From: a virus
Strand: one strand, 5' to 3'
IMG/VR virus record: IMGVR_UViG_3300032214_000566
Location: 1-64,000 of that record
Length of the DNA stretch: 64,000 bases
Shown here: in pieces, positions 56,121-64,000 of the stretch
How positions within the stretch are numbered: the first letter of the stretch is position 1
Layout: the number at the start of each line of letters is the position of its first letter
Notes under the pieces: model-generated
Databases searched by the model: none
The model's input: the letters and a program-made list of their open reading frames with translations, nothing else
Told to the model about the DNA's origin: nothing
Program-made: the position numbers and the translations under genes

Positions 56121-58790
56121 TTAACAAGTGAACTTTGTGATTATTATACCATCCCCGTCTACTTGTACAACATTTCTTGTAGTTATTGGACAACTATTTG
56201 ATAAATAGATTCTTGCCCATCCGCCATTTTTAGGGTCTAAGTTAGTACCAACATATCTAGTCGTTAATGTCGGATTAGTGTAAACAACATTACCTAAATT
56301 AATTGTGGCTCCTGTAGTATATAATTGAACATTACATGGTGAGTCAATACAAATATCTTCATCTGCAGTGTTATAATATTCTCCATTAGTATACCAAGCA
56401 ACACCAGCATAAGTTGGAGTTGGTGTAGGTGTTGGTGTAGGAGTTGAACTAATAGTTGGTGTAGGAGTTGGGGTTGGTGTCATTGTAGGAGTTGGGGTTG
56501 GTGTTTTAATTTGGTCGCAACTTATATCATAAGTTATAGATAATTCCAATTTAAAATAGTTATTACCCATTTGGTCACAATCACAAACTATGATTAATAC
56601 ATTATTTAATACATTAACCGTATATGATGTGATTTGTGGAATACTTCCTAATATGGTTTCTATCGCTCTTTGCCAAGCTCCGTCATCACTGTATATAAAG
56701 TTTTGAGTTGTTGCGGAACCATTTATCGTAAAGACCGCCTCTAAAACCGCAGTATTTAAAATACAATTAGTATATCCCGTAGTTAAATCAATAAATCCTT
56801 CATTTAACATTTTAGAAATCGATCTCTTAGTTCCTGAAGTATTAACAAAAGTTTTATTAAATATATTGTATCTTGACCTACCCGATACTATTACTTGATT
56901 ACATGTTATTGTAAAAGGCCAATAATTAGTACAACCGTCACTATCAGTAATAGTTACATCATATGTCCCACCTGAAAGACCTGTTACAGTACTTCCCGTA
57001 CTCCCTGATGGTGTATTATCAGACCAATTATATGTGAATGGTGGTGTGCCTTCAAAAATAGTTACAGTTGCTACACCATCATTAGCATTTTTACATTCTG
57101 TTTTAGTAAGTGTGGTTGATAAACTGCCACTTAAGGGTACGTTCAAATTTAAAGACACCGTACAATTTTCAGAATCGGTAACTTGTAATATATAATCACC
57201 AGGAGTTAAATAATTAAATGTGTAGGAACTAAACGGCACATCAATTAAATTTTGTCCATTACTTAAAACATAATCCAAAGGAGCGGTATACCCCGTACCA
57301 ACTTCAACCGATATTACTCCGTTTGGTGACCCGCAAGAAGATGGTGTTGTTGTGGCTGTTAAATTAAATTTATCAACAGCACTTATTTCAATCGTTTCTG
57401 TGTAAAGACAACTACTTGATTGTCCTGAAATTTTTAATAAATAAGTATCAGAGACTAAATTACCGAACGTTACATTTTGATTTTGAGTGTATTCCTCATA
57501 AACAACATTCGTATTTTGACCCGATAATGAGTATAAATAAAATCCATATAACCCAGTAATTGTTGTTTTTAAAGATGCGTTGTTTTTACTACAAATAGAG
57601 TTTGTTATTACATTTTTGACATCCCTAAAACCATTTACAGTATTAAGTGTTGTTAAAATATTTAAAGTACAGAAATTAGCATCTTTTACCAAAATAGAAT
57701 AGTCCCCACTTGGTAATCCACTTATCGTGAAAGTGTCTGATAGTGTAACTCCAAAGTTACCAGATGACGCAGAATAATAGAAAGGTACTGTACCACCCGT
57801 TAAAGTTATCTCTATTTGGCCGTTACTATCAAAACAACTTGGTGTTGTGTTATTTATTAACCCAATACCTAATTGTTCGGCGGACCCGACATAACTGGAT
57901 TTTGTTACACCACAACCTTTAACATCAGTCACAGTTACTGAGTATTCACCAATAGTTAACCCTGTTATTGTTTGACCTGTATTTCCATTAGACCATAAAT
58001 ACGTATAAGGACCGACACCTGTAATACCAGTCACCGCCAATTTACCCGTATCCAATAAACATCTCGATGTATCAACTTTCCATAGACCAAAATCAAGTTC
58101 AGTACTCGCCGAAATAACCACATTTTCAGTTCTTGCTGTTGTAATACTATCATCCGATATTAAAACGTAATAAATACCCTCATCTAACTCTGTAAAGGTA
58201 TATGGGAATGTTTCAGCTGTCTCAATTAATAATAATGATTCATCTTTATATAATAATAAATCATATGGTGGGAAAAGTGACGTACCACTAACAGTTAGGT
58301 ATCCATTTGTTAACCCACAATTGGTCCCGTTAGCGTCTATAATATTGCCTTCATTACAAGTCCCGACAGCAATATTGATGTATGTTTCGGCGTTTTGATA
58401 ACCTAAAGTATCATTTAACCTAAACACATATGTCGTGGCACTAAGACCGGTATATGTAATTTCAGTAGTACCTGTTTGTGTACTTAATCCGTGACCAATA
58501 GGGTATATAGGGTCAACCGTGTACGGTGGATAACCACCTGTTGGGTTTATGACTATAGTTCCCGTCGGTGAGTCACACGTACCCGTTACGGTAAAATAAT
58601 ACCCAATAACAGGTAAATCAATACAGTTAGACGTACAAGTACTTCCAGAGTCAATAACTACGTTTACAACACTTCCGGAATATGATTGATTAAGACATAC
58701 GGTTTCTCCGGAAGATACACCAACTCTAGCAACCCCACAACAATCTATATAAGAGTAAACACCATTAGTATATCCAGTAATACAAGCCAT
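56121..58790 (-). CDS. Giant SprB-repeat fibre protein (889 aa)
   Basis: At least seven SprB-type units of about 70-75 residues, each with GGTPPY/GGYPPYTV-like starts, LSGGTYDVTITDSDGC or LPSGDYSILVKDANFC, and paired Cys, followed by a (PT)n block near 795-825 and a C-terminal Cys-rich tip. SprB is the gliding adhesin of flavobacteria, so the phage carries a mimic. Confidence 0.82.
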   Translation of the reverse strand: MACITGYTNGVYSYIDCCGVARVGVSSGETVCLNQSYSGSVVNVVIDSGSTCTSNCIDLPVIGYYFTVTGTCDSPTGTIVINPTGGYPPYTVDPIYPIGHGLSTQTGTTEITYTGLSATTYVFRLNDTLGYQNAETYINIAVGTCNEGNIIDANGTNCGLTNGYLTVSGTSLFPPYDLLLYKDESLLLIETAETFPYTFTELDEGIYYVLISDDSITTARTENVVISASTELDFGLWKVDTSRCLLDTGKLAVTGITGVGPYTYLWSNGNTGQTITGLTIGEYSVTVTDVKGCGVTKSSYVGSAEQLGIGLINNTTPSCFDSNGQIEITLTGGTVPFYYSASSGNFGVTLSDTFTISGLPSGDYSILVKDANFCTLNILTTLNTVNGFRDVKNVITNSICSKNNASLKTTITGLYGFYLYSLSGQNTNVVYEEYTQNQNVTFGNLVSDTYLLKISGQSSSCLYTETIEISAVDKFNLTATTTPSSCGSPNGVISVEVGTGYTAPLDYVLSNGQNLIDVPFSSYTFNYLTPGDYILQVTDSENCTVSLNLNVPLSGSLSTTLTKTECKNANDGVATVTIFEGTPPFTYNWSDNTPSGSTGSTVTGLSGGTYDVTITDSDGCTNYWPFTITCNQVIVSGRSRYNIFNKTFVNTSGTKRSISKMLNEGFIDLTTGYTNCILNTAVLEAVFTINGSATTQNFIYSDDGAWQRAIETILGSIPQITSYTVNVLNNVLIIVCDCDQMGNNYFKLELSITYDISCDQIKTPTPTPTMTPTPTPTPTISSTPTPTPTPTPTYAGVAWYTNGEYYNTADEDICIDSPCNVQLYTTGATINLGNVVYTNPTLTTRYVGTNLDPKNGGWARIYLSNSCPITTRNVVQVDGDGIIITKFTC
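56411..56505 (-). repeat. (Pro-Thr)n coding minisatellite
   Basis: Encodes TPTPTPTMTPTPTPTP-like residues near the end of the 56121-58790 gene, with the same units as the other fibre genes. Confidence 0.75.
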
Positions 58791-58810
58791 AATTTTTTAA
58801 TTTTTTTTAT

Positions 58811-61801
58811 CTAAGAACACTCTACACTAACGTCGATAGAAATGTCTAAGTTTAATGTGTTATTCATAAAATCATCATAACAAGTAGTGTTGTAAATAGT
58901 TAGAACACCACCCACAAATGAGTAATCTAATCCTTGTTGGTATAAAGTCGATAATGACGAGTCAATGGCATTTATTACCATATCATAAGTTAAAGATGAC
59001 CCATCTAACTGACTCAAGGCGTTTGTACCGTCACCAATAAAGAATTGTTGATTAATTAATGTTTGTTCAACACCTGTTATATTATTAATCATAGATAGCT
59101 CAACATACCAAGTCGATACTACCGTATTGTTATTACATTGTGCAGGGTCTATACCTTGTCCAACGATTGTATTATATATTTCAGTACCTAAAATAGTTAT
59201 AGGGTCAAAGAAAGGTAAAGTACTTGTTATTGATTGGTCATTACAATCTAAAGCACCTGCGGAACCTTCAAATGAAGACGTAATTTCAGGATTAGGTCCG
59301 ATATCAGTACACCCTCTTTGTCTTTTCCATGCCACTTTTTGTCTATGGAATATAGAATTATCCATTTTTTGACCTGTGTTCCATATTGTGGTTGCAGGTA
59401 CGAATTGTTCTGTTAATCTAACCCAATAATCACCAAGACCCAACGTATAATCTATCATTTTTTGATAGGTAAAGTCATTAAATGGTAAGGTCGTGTTTTG
59501 AGTAGTTTCTAAATACTTCCAAAAAATATATTGTAAGGTTGGATATCCACCTGTTTTACCGTCAAAAATATATTGTCTATTTCTAACATTAATTAAATTA
59601 TTATAGAATGACTGTGCAAACTCCAAGAATGTTTTTTGATTTGGTTTAGGATTAATGTATGTCCAATCAACATTACCAGGTGATGGGTATGGTGATGTAA
59701 GTCCTGTGTTTGGTATAGGATAACCATATTTAGAGGACATCTCCCATATATCATATGTAATACCTTGACCCATGTTAAGGTATAATTCCATATTTTTAAC
59801 GTTAATCGCTAAACTATCATTTTCAATTAAATAATTTGTTTCAGATAAATTTTGAGTACTTTTTCTTTTACCCACATCTTCAACTTTCCAAGATTTTACA
59901 TTGTCTATTGTTCTGGTTAACCCATAACCTAAATCTAAAAAAGGAAACTTAATGTACCTATCCAAATACTCTTGACCGTATGTGAATGGTAATAGTTGTG
60001 AACTAAATACAGGTATTTGTGAATTAAGTTCAGATGTTGAAAATTGTATAACTTCAGGTGATCTATGCTCGGGAGTCGCCTCAAACCAACCCGCACCTTT
60101 TTGGAAAAAATAATCCTCCGTGAACACGGGACTTTCAGGATACCCATCAAGTAATGAAATAGCATAATCAGCAAGTGTAGTTCCAACTGACACTAATCTA
60201 GAATTAGCAGTAAATCCTGTATATGTTACACCTTGTATTGAGAATGTGTTTGCAGTATCATAAGATGTTATCTTATCTATTTTAGTTCCTCCAGAAATTT
60301 GAGCAAATTGATTAGTAAATTCGTCTACTGAAATTTTTTGGTCAGCAATATAGATATACTCATTGAACTCTATTAGTTGCTCGGGAGCACCTATTAACCT
60401 TAGAATATATTCTATAGATTGTCTTGTACCTTTTGATTTATAAAGGAATGCAGAATTTAAAATTAGATTTCTAAAATACTGATAATTAATCTCAGCAGGT
60501 GTTTGTTCTTTAGATTGACCAGGATATATCACATCATTAGTTGTGGTATATATTGTGTTTAATAAATCGTCATTCGTGATTGGTGAAATTGCAGTTTTCC
60601 AACCTAAAGTTTCCGCCAAATTTGAGAGTAACTCCGATGGTATATCATTACCCACAATATAATTAACCGAATTCATGTTCGCTAATGAGTCTATAAATTT
60701 CTTGGTCTCGTCAAAACTTCTACCATAAATCTGTAAAACCTTTTCAATTTTTTGGTCAGGTGTGTCGAACTCTTTTAAACTTCCTGAAGTTAAAAATCTA
60801 CTTAATAAATTTGTTTTATATTCATCAAGTTTTTCGGCAATTGTTTGTATATTTGTTAAATAATTATCAAAGTTAGCCGTAGAAATGTCTAAATTCCAAA
60901 AACCATCAGTTTGCCAAGTTAATAATTTGGTTATCATAATGTAGTTACCGTCACTGTCGTAGTCAGGGTATTGGAACTTAGATGTGTATTTAGGATAAAC
61001 GTTTCTATTTAAAATGTAATCTTCAACCTCATCAAATGAGTCTTGGAATATCTGTTCAGTAACTAAATTATTAGGTTTTAATAAAATAGATTGTACTGTA
61101 TTTGATGACGTAAACGGTTTCCCTTCAACGATTATATTAATCGTACCAGCAGTTAATGATGTTGTAGGTTCAAAATCCGTTATTTTATATTCCGTTGTTA
61201 AGTCATTAGTATATAACGAATAACTTCTAAAATATGTCGTTAAATTTCTGTATTTATTAACTTTATACGGTCTTACCTGAATGTTAAGTGTCGCGTTTGT
61301 AGTATAATCAATATCAAAAGGATTTTTAAAAAATTGTACATCAACATCAAAAGAAGTTTCATTTTCAACCGGATCGTAAACAATATTAAATGCGGTATAT
61401 CCCGTACTCAAACTATAATTCTGTTGGTCTATTTGTATTGCCGCAGGAAAATTATTAATTACTTTAGTTATGGATGCCGATAATCTTTTTTGTAATGAAC
61501 CATAAAGAGAAAAACTTGTAATTTGTGCTAAATCAAAATTAGGGTAAACTTTAAAGTTTTTTTCTATTATTTTTTTAGCTTCAGCAACATCAGTTATATT
61601 TAAAGTATCTAACGTATAGGGATCAGAAAACACACCAGTGTCAAATGTTCTATCTATTTTTTCGTATATAGCACTTGTAAATTGAAAATTACCTTGTGTC
61701 AGACCTCCTCCATTAACGACTTGGAACCCTACCAAATCATCGGAAAACGTACCTGACCCTACAGGTGCCGGTGATGGACATATGTATTTAGTAACTGCCA
61801 T
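58811..61801 (-). CDS. Large tail/baseplate protein with P2 gpI-like segment (996 aa)
   Basis: DIPSELLSNLAETLGWKTAI followed by NLILNSAFLYKSKGTRQSIE and YILRLIGAPEQLIEFNEY matches the gpI-type baseplate signature (L-x-x-LA-x-x-LGW ... KGT-x-x-SI-x-x-IL-x-x-G). The rest is Tyr/Asn/Thr-rich and beta-type. It would sit at the baseplate rim where fibres attach. Confidence 0.76.
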   Translation of the reverse strand: MAVTKYICPSPAPVGSGTFSDDLVGFQVVNGGGLTQGNFQFTSAIYEKIDRTFDTGVFSDPYTLDTLNITDVAEAKKIIEKNFKVYPNFDLAQITSFSLYGSLQKRLSASITKVINNFPAAIQIDQQNYSLSTGYTAFNIVYDPVENETSFDVDVQFFKNPFDIDYTTNATLNIQVRPYKVNKYRNLTTYFRSYSLYTNDLTTEYKITDFEPTTSLTAGTINIIVEGKPFTSSNTVQSILLKPNNLVTEQIFQDSFDEVEDYILNRNVYPKYTSKFQYPDYDSDGNYIMITKLLTWQTDGFWNLDISTANFDNYLTNIQTIAEKLDEYKTNLLSRFLTSGSLKEFDTPDQKIEKVLQIYGRSFDETKKFIDSLANMNSVNYIVGNDIPSELLSNLAETLGWKTAISPITNDDLLNTIYTTTNDVIYPGQSKEQTPAEINYQYFRNLILNSAFLYKSKGTRQSIEYILRLIGAPEQLIEFNEYIYIADQKISVDEFTNQFAQISGGTKIDKITSYDTANTFSIQGVTYTGFTANSRLVSVGTTLADYAISLLDGYPESPVFTEDYFFQKGAGWFEATPEHRSPEVIQFSTSELNSQIPVFSSQLLPFTYGQEYLDRYIKFPFLDLGYGLTRTIDNVKSWKVEDVGKRKSTQNLSETNYLIENDSLAINVKNMELYLNMGQGITYDIWEMSSKYGYPIPNTGLTSPYPSPGNVDWTYINPKPNQKTFLEFAQSFYNNLINVRNRQYIFDGKTGGYPTLQYIFWKYLETTQNTTLPFNDFTYQKMIDYTLGLGDYWVRLTEQFVPATTIWNTGQKMDNSIFHRQKVAWKRQRGCTDIGPNPEITSSFEGSAGALDCNDQSITSTLPFFDPITILGTEIYNTIVGQGIDPAQCNNNTVVSTWYVELSMINNITGVEQTLINQQFFIGDGTNALSQLDGSSLTYDMVINAIDSSLSTLYQQGLDYSFVGGVLTIYNTTCYDDFMNNTLNLDISIDVSVECS

Positions 61802-62709
61802 TAACTAATTATGTTTGTAAAGTTTTTACTGAAGTCTATATTAGTACCTCTATCTTGTCTAACCTCATACAATAATTCATTAAAGTTATCTCTAACTTCA
61901 AATAAGTTATATTGTTTATAAATGTTACCCGCAGTATCATATAACGTATATACACCATCATCAATACTTTTAGTTTGGTTACCATAAAGGGCAATTGCTA
62001 ACGTATCAATATCATAATTAGATATTTGAATATCCAAAGTAACAGGATTAAAGAATGTGTTAGTAATAATAATATTTTGATTTGGTTGTCCAATAAATGG
62101 TGTCGCATTTGGTTTATTCGTAGGTGATGATGATGGTGATAAAGTACAAAATACTAAATTACTTGACCCTTCAGTATACCTATAACGAATAGTTTTTTGT
62201 GATGTATTTGTTTGGTTAGTTACAACAGGTTCGCAGAAAAATGCAGAAGTCACTATTCTAAAAAAATTAGGTATTTTTGTTCCGTCTGAATTTAAATACT
62301 CAACTCTAAACCCAACAAGACCTTGGTTAACGAATTTATTCCTATATTGTTGTGGTACATTATTAACGTCTATCACTATACCTTTAACATTCGGTAAAGC
62401 AGATAAAACCCCACAATCGGTAATTTTAGTTCTAATCTCAGCAGGTCTAACATACAACGTATATATACCAACAGCATTAAACTCAGTTGCCGGTAATTTG
62501 AGGTTGTACAAACCACCTAATATTTCAACATTTTTTTTACCACCAGTAGAATCATTATGATAATATGGTGTAAGTAATGTTGCCGCATTTAATTTTTTAA
62601 GTGTAAAATTAGTGGTTACGTCTCGGGAAGGAGTATAATGTAATATAATCTCCACATCCTGTGGTGAAACGTCCGCTGGTCTTACTGTTCCGTATGCTCC
62701 TAAAGCCAT
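61801..62709 (-). CDS. Tail/baseplate protein (302 aa)
   Basis: MALGAYGTVRPADVSPQDVE is a tail-protein-like start, with a 40-residue charged segment near IEILHYTPSRDV and a beta-rich C-terminus. A 1-nt overlap with the upstream 996-aa gene implies co-translation. Its TATTTATA box lies 12 nt upstream, so it may be a promoter-proximal late gene. Confidence 0.65.
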   Translation of the reverse strand: MALGAYGTVRPADVSPQDVEIILHYTPSRDVTTNFTLKKLNAATLLTPYYHNDSTGGKKNVEILGGLYNLKLPATEFNAVGIYTLYVRPAEIRTKITDCGVLSALPNVKGIVIDVNNVPQQYRNKFVNQGLVGFRVEYLNSDGTKIPNFFRIVTSAFFCEPVVTNQTNTSQKTIRYRYTEGSSNLVFCTLSPSSSPTNKPNATPFIGQPNQNIIITNTFFNPVTLDIQISNYDIDTLAIALYGNQTKSIDDGVYTLYDTAGNIYKQYNLFEVRDNFNELLYEVRQDRGTNIDFSKNFTNIIS

Positions 62710-62721
62710 TTGTTTTTTATT

Positions 62722-62729
62722 TATAAATA
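62722..62729 (-). promoter_or_regulatory. TATTTATA box upstream of the 61801-62709 gene
   Basis: The site is a full palindrome (TATTTATAAATA), so it reads in both directions, with the ATG of the minus-strand gene 12 nt downstream. Confidence 0.45.
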
Positions 62730-62744
62730 GTTTATGACACTTTT

Positions 62745-63827
62745 TTAAGCAGTGTTAATTTTATAATATCCGTAACCATATTTAACAAGGTCACCTATAT
62801 TATCCACTTCATTAAGTCTTTGTAAAGGCTCAAAAGCCGAATACTGACCTCTTTCAACAACAATATCCGATTGTACTTCAGGATCCATTACAAAATCCAA
62901 CAAATATTCATTTTTAGTCAATGCTGAAACCACAATATCATTATCTGTAATTCCTGAAGACCCAACAACATAATATGTTTTCCCGTCATTGGTGTCAAAG
63001 TACTCAATGTTATTAATAGTATACGCAGTATATTCATTTGTAATTTGACTAACATAACCTATAGAACCATTTGATAGTGACATGATATAACCGACTGTGA
63101 ATGGTTGTGGTCCCCATCTTCTTAATAATTCTAATTGTGAATTAGTATATCCAGAAACAGGGAATGGGATAGTTGTATATGTACTTGATATCTGTGATTG
63201 TACATTATTTTCAGAGTCACCTGTAAAGATAAAATCTAAACTTAATTGTGTCCCTGACCAACTACCTCCTTGTGGTGTGAAAGTTATCCCACCTAATGGG
63301 TTGGTTATTGTTATACCTGTAAATGGTACTGAAACCGGTTTTTGGACCGTAGTTGTACCCCAAATATTTGTTTGTGATAAAGTTATTGTATAATTTTCAG
63401 GGTTAGACGCATAGATATGACTTTGGATTGTATTACCTAAAGTTAAACTAGGTCCTGTAGATCCGTCACCCCAATTAATTACGTATTCAGATTGTTGTAA
63501 ATAATTTTGGAAATTGTAACTGGCAGTATTATAGACATATACTTTATATTGGTTAATCGGGTCTCCTGATATTACGAAGTTAGTTACAACATCTATTTGG
63601 TCAATATACCCATCAAATGTAGAATAATAACCAATATCATTAATGTTTTGTGTAAACATAATAGGTATCGTTAATCCCGTTAATAACGAACCCCCATTTG
63701 TACCACCGCTAAGGACGTAACTTAATCCTGAATAAACATCAAACGTATTTGTTTGGTATGTCTCTAAGAACAAGTCGTCATTTAAAACTTCCGGTGAAAT
63801 TACTATATTTATTTTTTCAGGTGTCAT
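62745..63827 (-). CDS. Tail protein with PKD-like domain (360 aa)
   Basis: EYVINWGDGSTGPSLTLGNT and IYASNPENYTITLSQTNIWG match the PKD pattern (x-WGDGS ... Y-x-x-PG-x-Y-x-V-x-L). The domain is followed by beta-rich repeats (SYTPF-like) and a C-terminal YGYGYYKI. A fibre or baseplate attachment role is likely. Confidence 0.72.
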   Translation of the reverse strand: MTPEKINIVISPEVLNDDLFLETYQTNTFDVYSGLSYVLSGGTNGGSLLTGLTIPIMFTQNINDIGYYSTFDGYIDQIDVVTNFVISGDPINQYKVYVYNTASYNFQNYLQQSEYVINWGDGSTGPSLTLGNTIQSHIYASNPENYTITLSQTNIWGTTTVQKPVSVPFTGITITNPLGGITFTPQGGSWSGTQLSLDFIFTGDSENNVQSQISSTYTTIPFPVSGYTNSQLELLRRWGPQPFTVGYIMSLSNGSIGYVSQITNEYTAYTINNIEYFDTNDGKTYYVVGSSGITDNDIVVSALTKNEYLLDFVMDPEVQSDIVVERGQYSAFEPLQRLNEVDNIGDLVKYGYGYYKINTA

Positions 63828-64000
63828 TAAGGATTAACATATTCGTACCATTTTATCGGGGAATTAACAGTTCCCACTCTTGTAAGATTACCCACTTGAG
63901 GTTCATAAAAAACCTCATACTCAAAGGTCCCATAATTTAACTTATATTTGTAATAGAATGTTTTTTGTTTGTCTACGTTAAATCTTGATGCACCTGTAAA
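63827..64000 (-). CDS. Partial gene running off the right end
   Basis: An open frame of 57 codons with no start in the window, ending in TAA at 63827-63829, which overlaps the next gene's ATG by 1 nt. The residues (FYYKYKLNYGTFEYEVFYEP, then VGTVNSPIKWYEYVNP) look like the C-terminus of another virion protein. Confidence 0.8.
   Translation of the reverse strand, partial: FTGASRFNVDKQKTFYYKYKLNYGTFEYEVFYEPQVGNLTRVGTVNSPIKWYEYVNP

Noticed and set aside
46475-56505. CRISPR array.
   Set aside because: The short repeats are coding minisatellites with synonymous variation and no unique spacers of constant length. No CRISPR array was seen in the window.

Overview
The window is about 64 kb of a large, AT-rich, T4-superfamily (myovirus-type) phage genome whose host is almost certainly a member of the Bacteroidota, most likely flavobacterial. 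Phage hallmarks are Rad50/gp46 and SbcD/gp47 recombination proteins, a zinc-finger/TOPRIM primase, a RuvC-like resolvase, a RecB-type nuclease, a phage sigma factor, an endolysin with spanin-like partners, and about 22 kb of giant tail-fibre and baseplate proteins. Host hints are promoters of the Bacteroidota type (TAnnTTTG, some with TTG or TTTG 19-20 nt upstream), SprB-like adhesin repeats, a histone H1-like protein of the kind common in Bacteroidota, and few visible Shine-Dalgarno sequences. Nearly everything is on the minus strand. The exceptions are plus-strand genes at 1460, 2804, 15442, 15641, 21630 and 22741.

Layout, left to right. 1-3.4 kb is a tRNA region: Val, Lys, Pro, Ser, Gln, Thr, an odd tRNA-like gene and Arg. 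It is interrupted by a cysteine-protease-like gene, a self-contained secreted-protein unit and an HNH endonuclease. 3.5-6.5 kb holds small genes and an FkbM-type methyltransferase. 6.49-7.47 kb has no credible gene. It is instead a roughly 980-nt structured RNA on the minus strand with its own promoter and intrinsic terminator, which I regard as a GOLLD/ROOL-class giant RNA candidate. 7.5-23.4 kb is an accessory and metabolic block: a DHH-phosphoesterase/SET-methyltransferase fusion, two DNA methyltransferases, a DUF3310 protein, glutamine synthetase, glutaredoxin, a PcfJ-like protein, a leucine-rich-repeat protein and DnaJ. 23.4-30.8 kb contains small coiled-coil, membrane and metal-binding proteins, the histone H1-like protein and a lysis-like cluster. 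30.8-41.8 kb holds a small-RNA unit, the sigma factor, a putative restriction-modification pair, and replication/recombination genes. 41.9-64 kb is the virion fibre/baseplate module, with five adjacent glycosyltransferase-like genes embedded in it.

Two recurring patterns tie the window together. First, about ten otherwise unrelated proteins start with a short amphipathic N-terminal tag ending in (L/I/M)-x-E. That is the architecture of T4 capsid-targeting sequences cut by the prohead protease, so these proteins may be packaged in the head and ejected into the host. Second, many genes on both strands have a promoter-like box (TATTTATA/T, or host-type TAnnTTTG) ending exactly 3-4 nt before the ATG, which suggests widespread leaderless transcription.

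Functional assignments come from motifs read by eye. No database search was possible.
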